Assembly (NCBI RefSeq): GCF_000720325.1
Contig: NZ_JOJM01000027.1
Location: 77,379-141,378, forward strand
Direction of reading: 5' to 3'
DNA length: 64,000 nucleotides
DNA from: Streptomyces sp. NRRL B-1347
GTDB taxonomy: Bacteria > Actinomycetota > Actinomycetes > Streptomycetales > Streptomycetaceae
Translations under genes and position numbers: made by a program
Notes under the pieces: generated by a model
Database searches by the model: none
What the model was told of the DNA's origin: nothing
The model's input: only the letters and a program-made list of their open reading frames with translations
In this document: one piece after another, positions 53,130 through 64,000 of the stretch
How the letters are laid out: every line of letters begins with the position of its first letter
Position numbering within the stretch: the stretch's first letter is position 1

Positions 53130-54077
53130 ATGGCCGAAAACGGAGCGTCCTCGCACGCCGCGTCCTCCCCGCTCGCGCGCGCCGAACAGTTCGTCTGGCT
53201 CACCGCGCGCGTCCTCGAACAGCGTCGATTCGCGTACCACTTCCTGGACGGCGCGGGCAGTGGCGACAGCGCCGACGCGGTGGAGACGGCGCTCGCCGCG
53301 TACGGCAACGCGGACGGAGGGTACGCCCACGCGCTCGAACCCGATCTGCGCGGGCCCGTCAGCCAGCCGCTGCACACCGGTCACGCGCTGCGGGTCCTGG
53401 ACTCCATCGGCCGCTGCGGCGGACTGCGGGTGGAGCGCGTGTGCCGCTATCTGACGTCGGTGTCGACGGCCGAGGGCGCCCTGCCCGCGATCCATCCGAG
53501 CCAGCGCGGCTACCCCCTGGCGCCGTTCGTGCCCGTCGTGGACGACCCGCCGAGCGAGCTGCTCGCCACCGGGCCCGTGGTGGGCCTGCTGCACCGCAAC
53601 GAGGTCTGGCACGCCTGGCTGTTCCGGGCCACCGACTTCTGCTGGCAGGTCGTGGAGTCCCTGGAGAAGTCGCATCCGTACGAGGTCCAGGCGGCGGTCG
53701 CCTTCCTCGACGGCGCGCCGGACCGCCCGCGCGCGGAGGCGGCGGCCGACCGGCTCGGCCGTCTGGTGCGCGAGCAGCGCCTCGTGGCCCTGGAGCCGGA
53801 GCGGGCCGACGCGTATCCGGTGCCTGAGGGGTACGCGCCCGGTGAGCACCACTTCGCCCACGACTTCGCGAGGTCCCCGGACTCGCTCGCCCGCGCCTGG
53901 TTCACGGACGAGGAGATGGCGCGCTCCGTGGACTTCCTCGTGAACGACCAACAAGAAGACGGCGGTTGGCCGATCCGGTGGCGTCAGTGGGCCCCGGGCA
54001 CCGCGTTGGAGTGGCGGCCGATCGTGACGATCGACGCCCTGCGCACGCTCGCCGCGTACGGGCGGCCGATCGGCTGA
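53130..54077 (+). CDS. Alpha/alpha-barrel (terpenoid cyclase/prenyltransferase-like) hypothetical protein
   Basis: A 315-residue soluble protein. Helical repeats carry Gly-rich turns typical of (alpha/alpha)6 toroids: ALAAYGNADGGYAHALEPDL near residue 50 and NDQQEDGGWPIRWRQWAPG near 275, both resembling QW-type or prenyltransferase-beta motifs. There is no DxDD cyclase motif and no clear zinc site, so catalytic activity as a cyclase or prenyltransferase is doubtful. The conserved HALRVLDSIGRCGGLRVERVC and HRNEVWHAWLFRATDFCW contain Cys/His of unknown role. The start is set by the promoter geometry. Orphan between DUF3046 and azlD. Confidence 0.75.
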   Translation: MAENGASSHAASSPLARAEQFVWLTARVLEQRRFAYHFLDGAGSGDSADAVETALAAYGNADGGYAHALEPDLRGPVSQPLHTGHALRVLDSIGRCGGLRVERVCRYLTSVSTAEGALPAIHPSQRGYPLAPFVPVVDDPPSELLATGPVVGLLHRNEVWHAWLFRATDFCWQVVESLEKSHPYEVQAAVAFLDGAPDRPRAEAAADRLGRLVREQRLVALEPERADAYPVPEGYAPGEHHFAHDFARSPDSLARAWFTDEEMARSVDFLVNDQQEDGGWPIRWRQWAPGTALEWRPIVTIDALRTLAAYGRPIG

Positions 54078-54105
54078 GGCGGCCCCTGGGGTGACGGCCC
54101 GGCCG

Positions 54106-54414
54106 TCACCCCGTCAGCGCCCGTACGCCCGCCGTGACGACGACGGCGGCCGCGATGACGACGAGGAACGGCGCGCGTAGCAGCAGCGCCACGGCGGCCG
54201 CCGCGAGCCCGATGGCCTTGGCGTCGAGCACCAGGGTCCGGCCGTCGGCGAAGGCCTGCTGGGCGGTGAGAGCGGCGAGCAGCGCGACCGGCAGCAGGGC
54301 GGCCATGCGCTTCACGAGCGGCCGCTCCAGGGCTCCGGCGGGCACAAGGAGACCCGCGAGTTTGACCGCGTAGCAGCTGACGGCGGTCACGGCGATGGCT
54401 GTCCAGATGTTCAA
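54106..54414 (-). CDS. azlD: AzlD-type branched-chain amino acid exporter subunit
   Basis: A 102-residue membrane protein with about four segments: NIWTAIAVTAVSCYAVKLAG, KRMAALLPVALLAALTAQQ, AKAIGLAAAAVALLLRAP and LVVIAAAVVVTAGVRAL. This is the small subunit of AzlCD (LIV-E) exporters. It starts with TTG 54414, overlapping the azlC stop (TTGA), with GGGAGGGCAGGG upstream. Confidence 0.88.
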   Translation of the reverse strand: MNIWTAIAVTAVSCYAVKLAGLLVPAGALERPLVKRMAALLPVALLAALTAQQAFADGRTLVLDAKAIGLAAAAVALLLRAPFLVVIAAAVVVTAGVRALTG

Positions 54415-55214
54415 CGGCCCTGCCCTCCCGTCGTGCGCTGTGCGCGGAGGCCTGCTCCGTAGAGGACGATCGGCACGGCGAGCGCGGCCATCAGGACCGG
54501 CACGCCGGCGGGCAGCACGGGCAGCAGTCCGAGTCCCAGGAGGACCGCGACGGCGGCGACCGCGCGCTCCTGGGCGCTCCTGACCATCGGCGCGAGGAGG
54601 GCGAGGAAGACCGCGGGGCCCGCGGCGTCCAGGCCCCAGGCGTCGGTGTCCCCGATCGCCTCGGCGCCGACCGTGCCCAGGAGGGTGGTCAGGTTCCACA
54701 GGGTGTAGAGGCTGAGCCCCGTGACGGTGAAGCCGATGCGGGCGCCGCGCCGTCCGCGCTGCGCGAGCGACACGGCCGTGGTCTCGTCGATCACCCAGTG
54801 GGCCGCGAACGGCCGTACCGCGCGCGGGAGAGCGAGCAGCTGGGAGAGCCTCAGCCCGTAGAACGCGTTGCGTACGCCCAGGAAGAACGCACCCGCCGCC
54901 GCGGTGAACGGGCTCCCGCCCCCGGCGAGCGCGCCCACCAGGGCGAACTGCGAGGCCCCGGTGAACACCAGGAGGCTCAGCGCACAGGTCTGCAGCACGG
55001 TGAGGCCGCTGCCGGCCGAGGTCACGCCGAAGGCGAATCCGGAGAGGCCGACGGCGATTCCGACACCGAGGGCGTCGCGGACGACGGCGGAGTCCGCGCG
55101 GTCCGTGCCGCCCTCGGTGCCGGAGTCCGGACGGTCCGCGGCTGAGCTCGGACGGCCCGCGGCTGAGTCCACGCGGTCCGCGACGGCGTCCGTGCCGTCT
55201 ACGGAGGTGTCCAT
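54411..55214 (-). CDS. azlC: AzlC-type branched-chain amino acid exporter subunit
   Basis: A 267-residue membrane protein. After an acidic repetitive N-terminus of about 45 residues come LGVGIAVGLSGFAFGVTSAG, LSLLVFTGASQFALVGALAG, the family motif FFLGVRNAFYGLRL and HWVIDETTAVSLAQ, typical of AzlC (the large subunit exporting branched-chain amino acids or analogues). The start is uncertain: ATG 55214 avoids overlap with the AraC gene but has no clear ribosome site, and GTG 55283 would add 23 residues. The N-terminus is encoded by 21-bp repeats. An AraC regulator precedes it. Confidence 0.85.
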   Translation of the reverse strand: MDTSVDGTDAVADRVDSAAGRPSSAADRPDSGTEGGTDRADSAVVRDALGVGIAVGLSGFAFGVTSAGSGLTVLQTCALSLLVFTGASQFALVGALAGGGSPFTAAAGAFFLGVRNAFYGLRLSQLLALPRAVRPFAAHWVIDETTAVSLAQRGRRGARIGFTVTGLSLYTLWNLTTLLGTVGAEAIGDTDAWGLDAAGPAVFLALLAPMVRSAQERAVAAVAVLLGLGLLPVLPAGVPVLMAALAVPIVLYGAGLRAQRTTGGQGR

Positions 55215-55232
55215 GCCGTCTACGGAGGCGTC
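55123..55232 (-). repeat. 21-bp repeats at the azlC 5' end
   Basis: Two families: CATGCCGTCTACGGAGGCGTC-type units (plus strand) at 55191 and 55212, and GAGTCCGGACGGTCCGCGGC-type units at 55123, 55144 and 55165. All steps within a family are 21 bp, so translated heptads are kept in frame. Confidence 0.75.
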
Positions 55233-55240
55233 GAGTGGGG

Positions 55241-56146
55241 CTACGGGGCTGGGTATGTCTGCGCGTGATGTTCGTTCTGCCACGCCAAGGACGCTACGAG
55301 GGGTCCGCCCGGACGGTCTTGTACGTTCTTGCGCTCCCGCTGGTACGCGCCCGGAGGTACCCCGACGATGCGGGTGAAGTGGCGGTTGAGGTGCGGCTGG
55401 TCGGTGAAGCCGACGGCCACGGCCGCCTCCGCGGGCGTCGTACCGGCGTCCAGGAGGTGACGGGCGCGGCGTACGCGCGCGTCGGTGAGCCAGGCGTGCG
55501 GCGGCATGCCGTACGCGTCGCGGAAGGCGCGCAGCAGGGCGAAGGGCCCGACGCCGAGATCGGCGGCCAGCCGGTCCAGGCTCGGCGGATCCGAGAGGCG
55601 CTCTTCGAGGACGGCACGCGCGCGTGCGGCCACGCGGTGGCCCGCGGACCGCACGGTGCGCTCGGGCAGGGCGCCGCCGTTGAGCCGCAGCATCCGGGTC
55701 ACGGCGATCCGCAGGAACGTGTCGGCGGCCAGGGCGTTGCCCTCCTCGGCGGCCCGCAGCACCTGGTGGACGAGGGCCACCGCGTACGCGTCCTCGAACA
55801 CCGGCTGGACGAAGCCGGGCGTGCCGCGGATGGCCGTCGTCTCCGCGGCGATGGCCGCGACGAGGTCCGGCGCCGGGTACACCGCTCCGTACCGCCAGCC
55901 CTCGGGCCCTCCTCCGCGGCCGGTGTGCGGGGTGTCGGGGTTGATCAGGGCGAGCATCCCGGGGCCCGCGTGCCGGTCGGCGCCGCTGTGGTGGAAGACG
56001 TCGACGCCTTCGGTGACCGCGGCAAGCACGAAGTGCTCGTGGGTGTGCCGCACGAAGGTCTTGCGGACGTAGTGGGCACGCAGCAGGTCGACGCCCGGCA
56101 GCTCGGCGTAGGTCCAGTGCCGCGCCCGCTCCGGCGAACCTGTCAT
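55241..56146 (-). CDS. AraC-family transcriptional regulator
   Basis: A 301-residue regulator. The N-terminal cupin-like sensor domain has RKTFVRHTHEHFVLAAVTEG and GPGMLALINPDTPHTGR, typical of AraC proteins linked to LysE/AzlCD-type exporters. The C-terminal double helix-turn-helix comprises PPSLDRLAADLGVGPFALLR and TPAEAAVAVGFTDQPHLNRHFTRIVGVPPGAY in parts. ATG 56146 has GGCGGC upstream. It lies directly before azlCD on the same strand and divergent from lhr, so it presumably controls export in response to an amino acid. Confidence 0.9.
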   Translation of the reverse strand: MTGSPERARHWTYAELPGVDLLRAHYVRKTFVRHTHEHFVLAAVTEGVDVFHHSGADRHAGPGMLALINPDTPHTGRGGGPEGWRYGAVYPAPDLVAAIAAETTAIRGTPGFVQPVFEDAYAVALVHQVLRAAEEGNALAADTFLRIAVTRMLRLNGGALPERTVRSAGHRVAARARAVLEERLSDPPSLDRLAADLGVGPFALLRAFRDAYGMPPHAWLTDARVRRARHLLDAGTTPAEAAVAVGFTDQPHLNRHFTRIVGVPPGAYQRERKNVQDRPGGPLVASLAWQNEHHAQTYPAP

Positions 56147-56232
56147 GCCGCCATTCTGCGCCACTGGCGCAAACCATTTCCCGGGCTGCGGCCTCGACCC
56201 GACGGGAATGTCGTTCGCGCAGGTCAGGGTCA

Positions 56233-56255
56233 TTGTCAGTGGCGGGGTGCACGAT
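56233..56255 (+). promoter_or_regulatory. Possible PafBC-type promoter of lhr (weak -10)
   Basis: TTGTCAGTG (56233-56241), 8 nt, then CACGAT (56250-56255), which keeps only the A and final T of TAnnnT. ATG 56262 starts 6 nt later, so the mRNA would be leaderless. Confidence 0.5.
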
Positions 56256-56261
56256 GGGTCC

Positions 56262-60928
<4,667 letters not shown>

Positions 60929-60929
<1 letters not shown>

Positions 60930-61008
60930 GCACACCAGGCGCCGGGCCGACCAGACGCCGGGCCAAACAGGTACCTGGCCGAACAGTCGCCGCGCCGACC
61001 AGCCAAGA
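60929..61008. repeat. 16-bp tandem repeat between lhr and nei2
   Basis: Five units at exact 16-bp steps: AGCACACCAGGCGCCG (60929), GGCCGACCAGACGCCG (60945), GGCCAAACAGGTACCT (60961), GGCCGAACAGTCGCCG (60977) and CGCCGACCAGCCAAGA (60993). The first unit begins on the last base of the lhr stop codon. No gene or other signal is seen in 60930-61158. Confidence 0.85.
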
Positions 61009-61158
61009 GCCAGGACGGCCACCCCAGCATCAGAGAGCCGCCCCCTGCCCACCCGCACTCGCCCCCGCGAGCCAGCGCGCTCCAGGACAGGTGCCTGACA
61101 ACCCCACCCAACCCCTGGCAAGGCGCCGACACCCCACCCCCAGTGACACCCTGTCCCC

Positions 61159-61959
61159 ATGCCCGAAGGAGACACAGTCCACCAGACGGCCCGCCGCCTC
61201 CACCGGGCCCTGGCCGGTCACCCCCTCACCCGCTCCGACCTCCGCGTCCCCAAGCTGGCCACGGCGGACCTCACCGGCCGCACCGTCCTGGACGTCACTC
61301 CGCGCGGCAAACACCTGCTCACCCGCGTGGAGGGCGGCCTCACCCTCCACTCCCATCTGCGCATGGACGGCTCCTGGAAGGTCTACGCCCCGCACGAACG
61401 CTGGCGCGGCGGCCCCGCCCACCAGATCCGGGCCATCCTCGCCACCGCGGAGCACACGGCCGTCGGCTACCGCCTGCCCGTCCTCGAACTGCTGCGCACC
61501 GCCGACGAACAGCGCGCCGTCGGCCACCTGGGCCCCGACCTCCTCGGCCCCGACTGGGACCCCGACCGGGCCCTGCGCAACCTCCTCGCGGCCCCCGAGC
61601 GCGCCCTGGGCGAGGCCCTGCTCGACCAGCGCAACCTCGCGGGCATCGGCAACATCTACAAGAGCGAGCTGTGCTTCCTGCTCGGCGTCACCCCCTGGCT
61701 GCCGATCGGCGAACTCCCCGCCGAGACGGCGAACCGCCTGCCCGCCCTCGCCAAGAAGCTCCTGGAAGCCAACCGCGACCGCCCGGACCGCACGACCACG
61801 GGCATCCCCCGCCCCGACCGACGGCTGTACGTGTACGGCCGGGCGCCGCGCCCCTGTCTGCGCTGCGGCACCCCCGTACGGTCGGCGGACCAGGGCGACG
61901 GCTCCCGCCAGCGCCCGACGTACTGGTGCCCGACCTGCCAGAGCGGCCCGACCCCATAG
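61159..61959 (+). CDS. nei2: Nei2-type DNA glycosylase (Fpg/Nei family)
   Basis: A 266-residue base-excision enzyme. The N-terminus MPEGDTVHQTARRL carries the catalytic Pro2 and Glu3. The H2TH segment is ALLDQRNLAGIGNIYKSELCF, and the C-terminal zinc finger is CLRCGTPV...YWCPTCQ. Such enzymes excise oxidised pyrimidines. The start ATG 61159 is fixed because Pro2 must follow the initiator Met. It lies downstream of lhr on the same strand, 229 bp away across a repeat-filled spacer; the pairing Lhr-Nei2 is conserved in actinobacteria. Confidence 0.93.
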   Translation: MPEGDTVHQTARRLHRALAGHPLTRSDLRVPKLATADLTGRTVLDVTPRGKHLLTRVEGGLTLHSHLRMDGSWKVYAPHERWRGGPAHQIRAILATAEHTAVGYRLPVLELLRTADEQRAVGHLGPDLLGPDWDPDRALRNLLAAPERALGEALLDQRNLAGIGNIYKSELCFLLGVTPWLPIGELPAETANRLPALAKKLLEANRDRPDRTTTGIPRPDRRLYVYGRAPRPCLRCGTPVRSADQGDGSRQRPTYWCPTCQSGPTP

Positions 61960-62046
61960 CGCCAAGCCCCGACCCCATAGCTCCAGGCCCCGCATCAGCT
62001 CCAGGCCCTGCCCCCCGGCTTCCGGAACCCGCCCCACCCCCACCAA

Positions 62047-62075
62047 TTGACGGACCGTCAGCTCTCTCCTACGGT
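62047..62075 (+). promoter_or_regulatory. Leaderless promoter with TetR-like palindrome before the SDR gene
   Basis: The -35 is TTGACG (62047-62052), 17 nt, then the -10 TACGGT (62070-62075), with ATG 62082 six nt further. The palindrome TGACGG-A-CCGTCA (62048-62060) overlaps the -35 and resembles TetR-family operators. Confidence 0.65.
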
Positions 62076-62081
62076 CCCGTC

Positions 62082-62858
62082 ATGCCCTCCAAGGCGTACG
62101 ACCTCACCGGCCGCACCGCGTTCGTCACCGGCGCCGCGAGCGGCATCGGCCGTGCCAGTGCCGTCCTGCTCGCGCGGGCGGGAGCCGCGGTGCACTGCGC
62201 CGACCGGGACGCACCGGGCCTGCACGAGACGGCAGGACTCATCAAGGAGTCGGGCGGCACCGCCCACCCGCACCTCCTGGACGTAGCCGACCGAACGCAG
62301 GTGGACCAGGCCGTGGCGGCCGCGGCCGAGTCGACGGGGCGCGTCGACGTCCTGGCCGCCATCGCCGGGATCATGCACAGCAGCCCGGTCCTGGAGACCC
62401 GCGAGGAGGACCTCGACCGGGTCCTGGACGTGAACTTCAAGGGGGTCCTGTACGCCTGCCAGGCGGCGGCCCGCGTGATGGTCGAGGCGGGCACGGGCGG
62501 CAGCATCGTCACGATGGCGTCGGGCGCCGTGGACACCGGCGGCCCGGGCCTGCTTTGCTACGGCGCTTCGAAGGCCGCGGTGGTGCAGCTGACGAAGACC
62601 CTGGCCACCGAGGTCGGGCCGCACGGCATCCGCGTCAACGCCGTGGCACCGGGCTGGATCCGTACGCCGATGACGGACCGCCACGACGCCGCGGCGCGGG
62701 CCCGTACCGAGGACCTCATGGCCCGGAGATCGCCGCTCGGCCGCGTGGGCACGCCCGAGGACGTCGCCCACGCCGTGCTGTACCTGGCGTCGGACGCGGC
62801 GGCGTTCACGACCGGCCAGATCCTCCGCCCCAACGGCGGCGTCGCGATGCCTTGGTAG
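62082..62858 (+). CDS. Short-chain dehydrogenase/reductase (SDR)
   Basis: A 258-residue NAD(P)-dependent oxidoreductase of the classical SDR type. The cofactor motif is FVTGAASGIGRAS with Asp in HCADRD (NAD preference suggested). The catalytic Ser is in GSIVTMASGAV, and Tyr and Lys are in LLCYGASKAAVVQLTK. NAG is replaced by AIAGIMHSS. The substrate is unknown. The start is set by a strong promoter six nt upstream of ATG 62082 (leaderless). The stop is followed at once by a 21-bp tandem repeat. Confidence 0.9.
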   Translation: MPSKAYDLTGRTAFVTGAASGIGRASAVLLARAGAAVHCADRDAPGLHETAGLIKESGGTAHPHLLDVADRTQVDQAVAAAAESTGRVDVLAAIAGIMHSSPVLETREEDLDRVLDVNFKGVLYACQAAARVMVEAGTGGSIVTMASGAVDTGGPGLLCYGASKAAVVQLTKTLATEVGPHGIRVNAVAPGWIRTPMTDRHDAAARARTEDLMARRSPLGRVGTPEDVAHAVLYLASDAAAFTTGQILRPNGGVAMPW

Positions 62859-63129
62859 CCGAGCCACGCCCCCGCGCCCCGCTCCGCACCCCCCGCGCTC
62901 CCCTCCCCAGCCCCCGCGCTCCGCTCAGCCGCCGACGCGCCCCGGCCGCCCCCAGCGCCCGCTCCTTGGGCACGCAGTGCACGGGCAGCAGACTCAGCCC
63001 CCATCCCCCGGCGGCGATGGTGCCTTCGAGGGCGCCCGCGTCGGGCGCCGACGCGAGCCGCAGCACCGCCCACCACCACAGCGCGGCGACACCGAGAGCC
63101 GAAGCCCACCGCAGGACGCGCCCCGCCAC
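62806..63129 (-). CDS. Hypothetical protein with one membrane segment (doubtful 3' part)
   Basis: A possible 107-residue product starting at GTG 63129, 8 nt after GGGAGG. The first 60 residues look protein-like: VLRWASALGVAALWWWAVLR is a membrane segment, followed by GTIAAGGWGLSLLPVHCVPK. The remaining Arg/Gly-rich half is encoded by 21-bp repeats and its end overlaps the SDR gene on the other strand by 53 bp. It may be a real small membrane protein whose C-terminus was extended by repeat expansion. Confidence 0.4.
   Translation of the reverse strand: MAGRVLRWASALGVAALWWWAVLRLASAPDAGALEGTIAAGGWGLSLLPVHCVPKERALGAAGARRRLSGARGLGRGARGVRSGARGRGSATKASRRRRWGGGSGRS
62869..62931. repeat. 21-bp tandem repeat after the SDR gene
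   Basis: CCCCCGCGC recurs at 62869, 62890 and 62911, exactly 21 bp apart, with related sequence following each copy. It starts 11 bp after the SDR stop. Confidence 0.75.
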
Positions 63130-63263
63130 GGCTGTCACCTCCCGCCAGACGACGCTAGACCCGGCCCGTCCCCCTGCGGCAGGGCGCACCGGGCGCATCG
63201 AAGGTGCGCGAGCGCCGTCGACCGGCCCGCCCCTGGCGGCGGGCGCCCCGCCGGTGGGGGCCG

Positions 63264-63734
63264 TTATCCGTTCTCGGCCTGGAACATCCAGTGGTGCTTC
63301 TCCAGGTCGGCGGTGATGCCGATGAAGATGTCCTGGCTCACCGGGTCGGCGTCGCCGGTGGAGTTCACCCGCTCCCGCATGCGCGTGATCACGGCGCCGA
63401 GGGCCGCCACGAGCGTCCCCACCGCGTCCGTGTCCTTGACCCAGCCCTCGGGGACGGCGGCGATGCCGCTGCTGCCCGCGACGGTGGCCGCGCGACCGTC
63501 GGGCGAGACGCCGAGCGTCGAGGCCCGCTCCGCGACGGTGTCGGAGTGCAGGCGTGCCGTGTCGACGACCTCGTCGAGCTGGAGGTGGATGGAGCGGAAG
63601 CGCGGTCCGACCACGTTCCAGTGGATCTGCTTGGCGACCAGGGACAGGTCCACGAGGTCGACGAGCGCGCCCTGCAGGGCCTCGGACACCGTCTTCAGAT
63701 CATCATCGGGCAGCGGGCTCTTCACGACGTACAT
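63264..63734 (-). CDS. dps: Dps-family ferritin-like DNA-protection protein
   Basis: A 156-residue Dps homologue: iron-storing, DNA-protecting dodecamer subunit. The ferroxidase ligands lie in AKQIHWNVVGPRFRSIHLQL with the following acidic helix (DEVVDTARLHSDTVAERAS), as in the family. The C-terminal helix is GITADLEKHHWMFQAENG, with little tail. ATG 63734 has GGAGGAG upstream. It is the last gene recognised in the window. Confidence 0.93.
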   Translation of the reverse strand: MYVVKSPLPDDDLKTVSEALQGALVDLVDLSLVAKQIHWNVVGPRFRSIHLQLDEVVDTARLHSDTVAERASTLGVSPDGRAATVAGSSGIAAVPEGWVKDTDAVGTLVAALGAVITRMRERVNSTGDADPVSQDIFIGITADLEKHHWMFQAENG

Positions 63735-64000
63735 CGGTCTCCTCCGGCTACACGGGTCGTCCAGGCGTGTTCGACCTCGCGGTTACCCGCGGTCGGCGTC
63801 ACACACCCATCAACCATCGCGCACCGGCACTACTACGGCCACTTCGGAAAGCACGCCCCGGCACAGCCCCGGCAGCACGCCCAAGGGCCCAGCAAGCGCC
63901 GCGGTAACTGGTTAGGTCTGTGGGGCTGGTGGGTGTGCCGGGCTGCAGGTTGGCGGTTGCCGGTGTCCCGGCGTTGAGAGGGCTCCTGGTTTGATCTTGG
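63735..64000. other. Dps upstream region and window end, no supported gene
   Basis: 266 bp with no convincing coding frame, RNA gene or repeat. A minus-strand frame from the window edge (KIKPGALSTPGH...) stops after 28 codons at about 63913 and could be the tail of a gene entering from the right, but nothing in it is recognisable. Confidence 0.4.

Noticed and set aside
63910..64000. Transposase or other gene tail at the right edge
   Set aside because: The open minus-strand frame is only 28 codons within the window and has no recognisable motif.

Overview
The window is high-GC actinobacterial DNA and almost certainly a Streptomyces chromosome. Evidence: strong third-position GC bias, many GTG and TTG starts, Streptomyces-type lipoprotein signals, an actinobacterial LexA box, and a gene order (nrdJ, nrdR, lexA, dinG-like, siderophore genes, proteases, hflX, M1 peptidase, second RSH, dapF, miaA, miaB, gluKR, gluABCD, recX, recA, lhr, nei2) that, as I recall, matches the conserved Streptomyces core in inverted orientation. 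No rRNA, tRNA, CRISPR array, insertion sequence or prophage was recognised, so this is core chromosome with small accessory inserts.

Layout. 1-2.8 kb: tail of a TetR regulator, a DUF4937-type protein, arylamine N-acetyltransferase and a TerD protein. 2.8-10 kb: dNTP supply and DNA damage (nrdJ, nrdR, lexA, DinG-like helicase). 10-17 kb: an NIS-type siderophore gene set (two IucA/IucC synthetases, a GNAT acyltransferase, a class III aminotransferase), each with low-complexity extra sequence. 17-20.3 kb: two tandem paralogous trypsin-like lipoproteins. 20.5-32.5 kb: hflX, an M1 peptidase, a long RelA/SpoT homologue, dapF, a membrane protein, miaA, two small plus-strand genes, an extradiol-dioxygenase-like gene and miaB. 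32.7-36.3 kb: a DUF574-type methyltransferase, a divergent MBL hydrolase/MarR pair and a TAXI binding protein. 36.2-42.1 kb: gluK-gluR and the gluABCD glutamate ABC transporter. 42.3-45.4 kb: an FAD monooxygenase, then a cysteine dioxygenase-rhodanese operon behind a Cys-codon-rich leader peptide. 45.6-49 kb: an FtsX-type permease split by an in-frame amber codon, with its ArsR-like regulator. 49-51 kb: recX-recA. 51.3-64 kb: AI-2E family protein, DUF3046, an alpha/alpha-barrel protein, azlCD with an AraC regulator, lhr, nei2, an SDR and a Dps protein.

Regulation visible in the DNA: tandem NrdR boxes before nrdR; LexA boxes before lexA and recA; and a motif TTGTCAGTG-N8-TAnnnT, the RecA-independent DNA-damage (PafBC-type) promoter known from mycobacteria, in front of terD, dinG and recA, with a weaker version before lhr. 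GluR may use a 20-bp direct repeat. Several promoters place the start codon 6-7 nt behind the -10 box, implying leaderless mRNAs (marR, the cysteine leader, the 53-kb hypothetical gene, lhr, the SDR).

A striking background feature is a series of short tandem repeats, each with its own unit and period (10, 13, 14, 16, 19, 21, 22, 27 or 38 bp), mostly just downstream of genes. Two 21-bp in-frame arrays lie inside coding regions.
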